Assembly: GCF_026810445.1 (NCBI RefSeq)
Contig: NZ_CP113949.1
Location: forward strand, 1,054,001-1,118,000
Reading direction: 5' to 3'
Length of the DNA stretch: 64,000 nt
Origin: Pseudomonas sp. BSw22131
GTDB lineage: Bacteria; Pseudomonadota; Gammaproteobacteria; Pseudomonadales; Pseudomonadaceae
Shown: one piece after another, positions 63,754 to 64,000 of the stretch
How the letters are laid out: each line of letters opens with the position of its first letter
How positions within the stretch are numbered: the stretch's first letter is position 1
Program-made: the position numbers and the translations under genes
Notes under the pieces: generated by a model
Seen by the model: the letters and a program-made list of their open reading frames with translations, nothing else
Databases searched by the model: none
Told to the model about the DNA's origin: nothing

Positions 63754-64000
63754 ATGCGTAAAGATAAGAAGCAGTTGATTGGCGATGAAATTGGTGATGC
63801 CCAGATCAAACTGTTCCTCGATTTCGAGCCGGTGGATGCCACTTCGCCTTCGCTGCACAAATTGATCAAGGCCTACCGCGGTCTGCGCGTCGATGATTTC
63901 GGGCGGTTTCTGGTGTTCTTCAAAGAAGCCGGCTACGACCTTGACGGCAAAGACGAACAGGGCAACGACTTCGTTACGTTGATCAAGGATCAGCGCAATG
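63754..64000 (+). CDS. PA4642-family small protein (cut by window end)
   Basis: First 82 codons visible: MRKDKKQLIGDEIGDAQIKL and a hydrophilic, alpha/beta mixed body with DDFGRFLVFFKEAGYDLDGKDEQGND. Resembles the conserved PA4642 family (about 95-100 residues) that sits in this position in P. aeruginosa. TTGGAG lies before the ATG. Function unknown. Confidence 0.75.
   Translation, partial: MRKDKKQLIGDEIGDAQIKLFLDFEPVDATSPSLHKLIKAYRGLRVDDFGRFLVFFKEAGYDLDGKDEQGNDFVTLIKDQRN

Overview
This window is chromosomal DNA from a Pseudomonas species, most likely of the fluorescens/syringae side of the genus rather than P. aeruginosa. The main reason is gene order. The block ychF-pth-rplY-prs-tRNA-Gln-ispE-lolB-TPR lipoprotein / hemA-prfA-prmC-moeB-murI-pagL / phrB-merR cluster / hemH / uraA-upp-hpt / PA4642-like follows the P. 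aeruginosa PA4673-PA4642 order from memory. High GC, Shine-Dalgarno starts, many 1-17 nt gene overlaps and three GCGGGCAAGCGCGCTCCTACA-like REP doublets fit the genus. No CRISPR array, prophage or rRNA operon was seen.

Layout. 1-2280 (minus): an AztABC-type zinc uptake operon led by an unlisted 45-residue membrane peptide and a Zur-like palindrome. 2435-5628: flavin reductase-like protein, 2-oxoglutarate semialdehyde dehydrogenase and an unknown protein. 5764-6530: a decayed locus holding a fimbrial subunit 3' end, a sensor kinase with its sensor and His box deleted, and the first codons of a response regulator. 6875-14908: an amide uptake and hydrolysis operon (binding protein, two permeases, two ATPases, amidase, AmiC-like sensor, AmiR-like antiterminator) whose leader carries a dual-hexaloop ANTAR motif. 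15201-15388: tRNA-Met with its promoter and terminator. 15802-18605: a chemoreceptor and a methyltransferase gene with a nonsense codon. 18843-25787: a LacI-family regulator, ABC importer, metallophosphoesterase and OprD-type porin, read as one catabolic/uptake unit.

25927-31955 is an accessory, decaying stretch: LysR/SDR pair, AbrB-like small protein, FosA fosfomycin-resistance enzyme, IS1182-type transposase stub, an EamA exporter with an in-frame TAG, and a stand-alone HisRS-like gene with a one-base frameshift. The last sits behind a newly recognised histidine-codon leader peptide (four consecutive His codons) and a U-tract attenuator hairpin, so it looks like a His-tRNA-sensing attenuation system. 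A serine beta-lactamase-like protein follows, then a quinone oxidoreductase and a CHASE-GGDEF diguanylate cyclase.

35242-47821 is conserved core: translation (YchF, Pth, L25, PrfA, PrmC), PRPP, isoprenoid, lipoprotein sorting, haem (HemA), cell wall (MurI) and lipid A (PagL) genes. 48336-56708 is a nine-gene minus-strand operon (DUF523/DUF1722 protein, MerR/LitR-like regulator, photolyase, NTF2-like, SDR, flavin amine oxidase-like, DUF1365, cyclopropane-fatty-acid-synthase-like, DUF2878). Its promoter holds two exact TGTACA-N12-TGTAYA repeats, the motif I recall for class II LitR (PplR) light-responsive regulators of P. putida. A third, degenerate copy precedes the neighbouring FAD/Trp-rich gene pair. 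The end of the window holds an epimerase, HemH, the uracil/hypoxanthine salvage genes and two small conserved proteins, the last cut by the window edge.

All family assignments come from reading the translated sequence; no database search was run.
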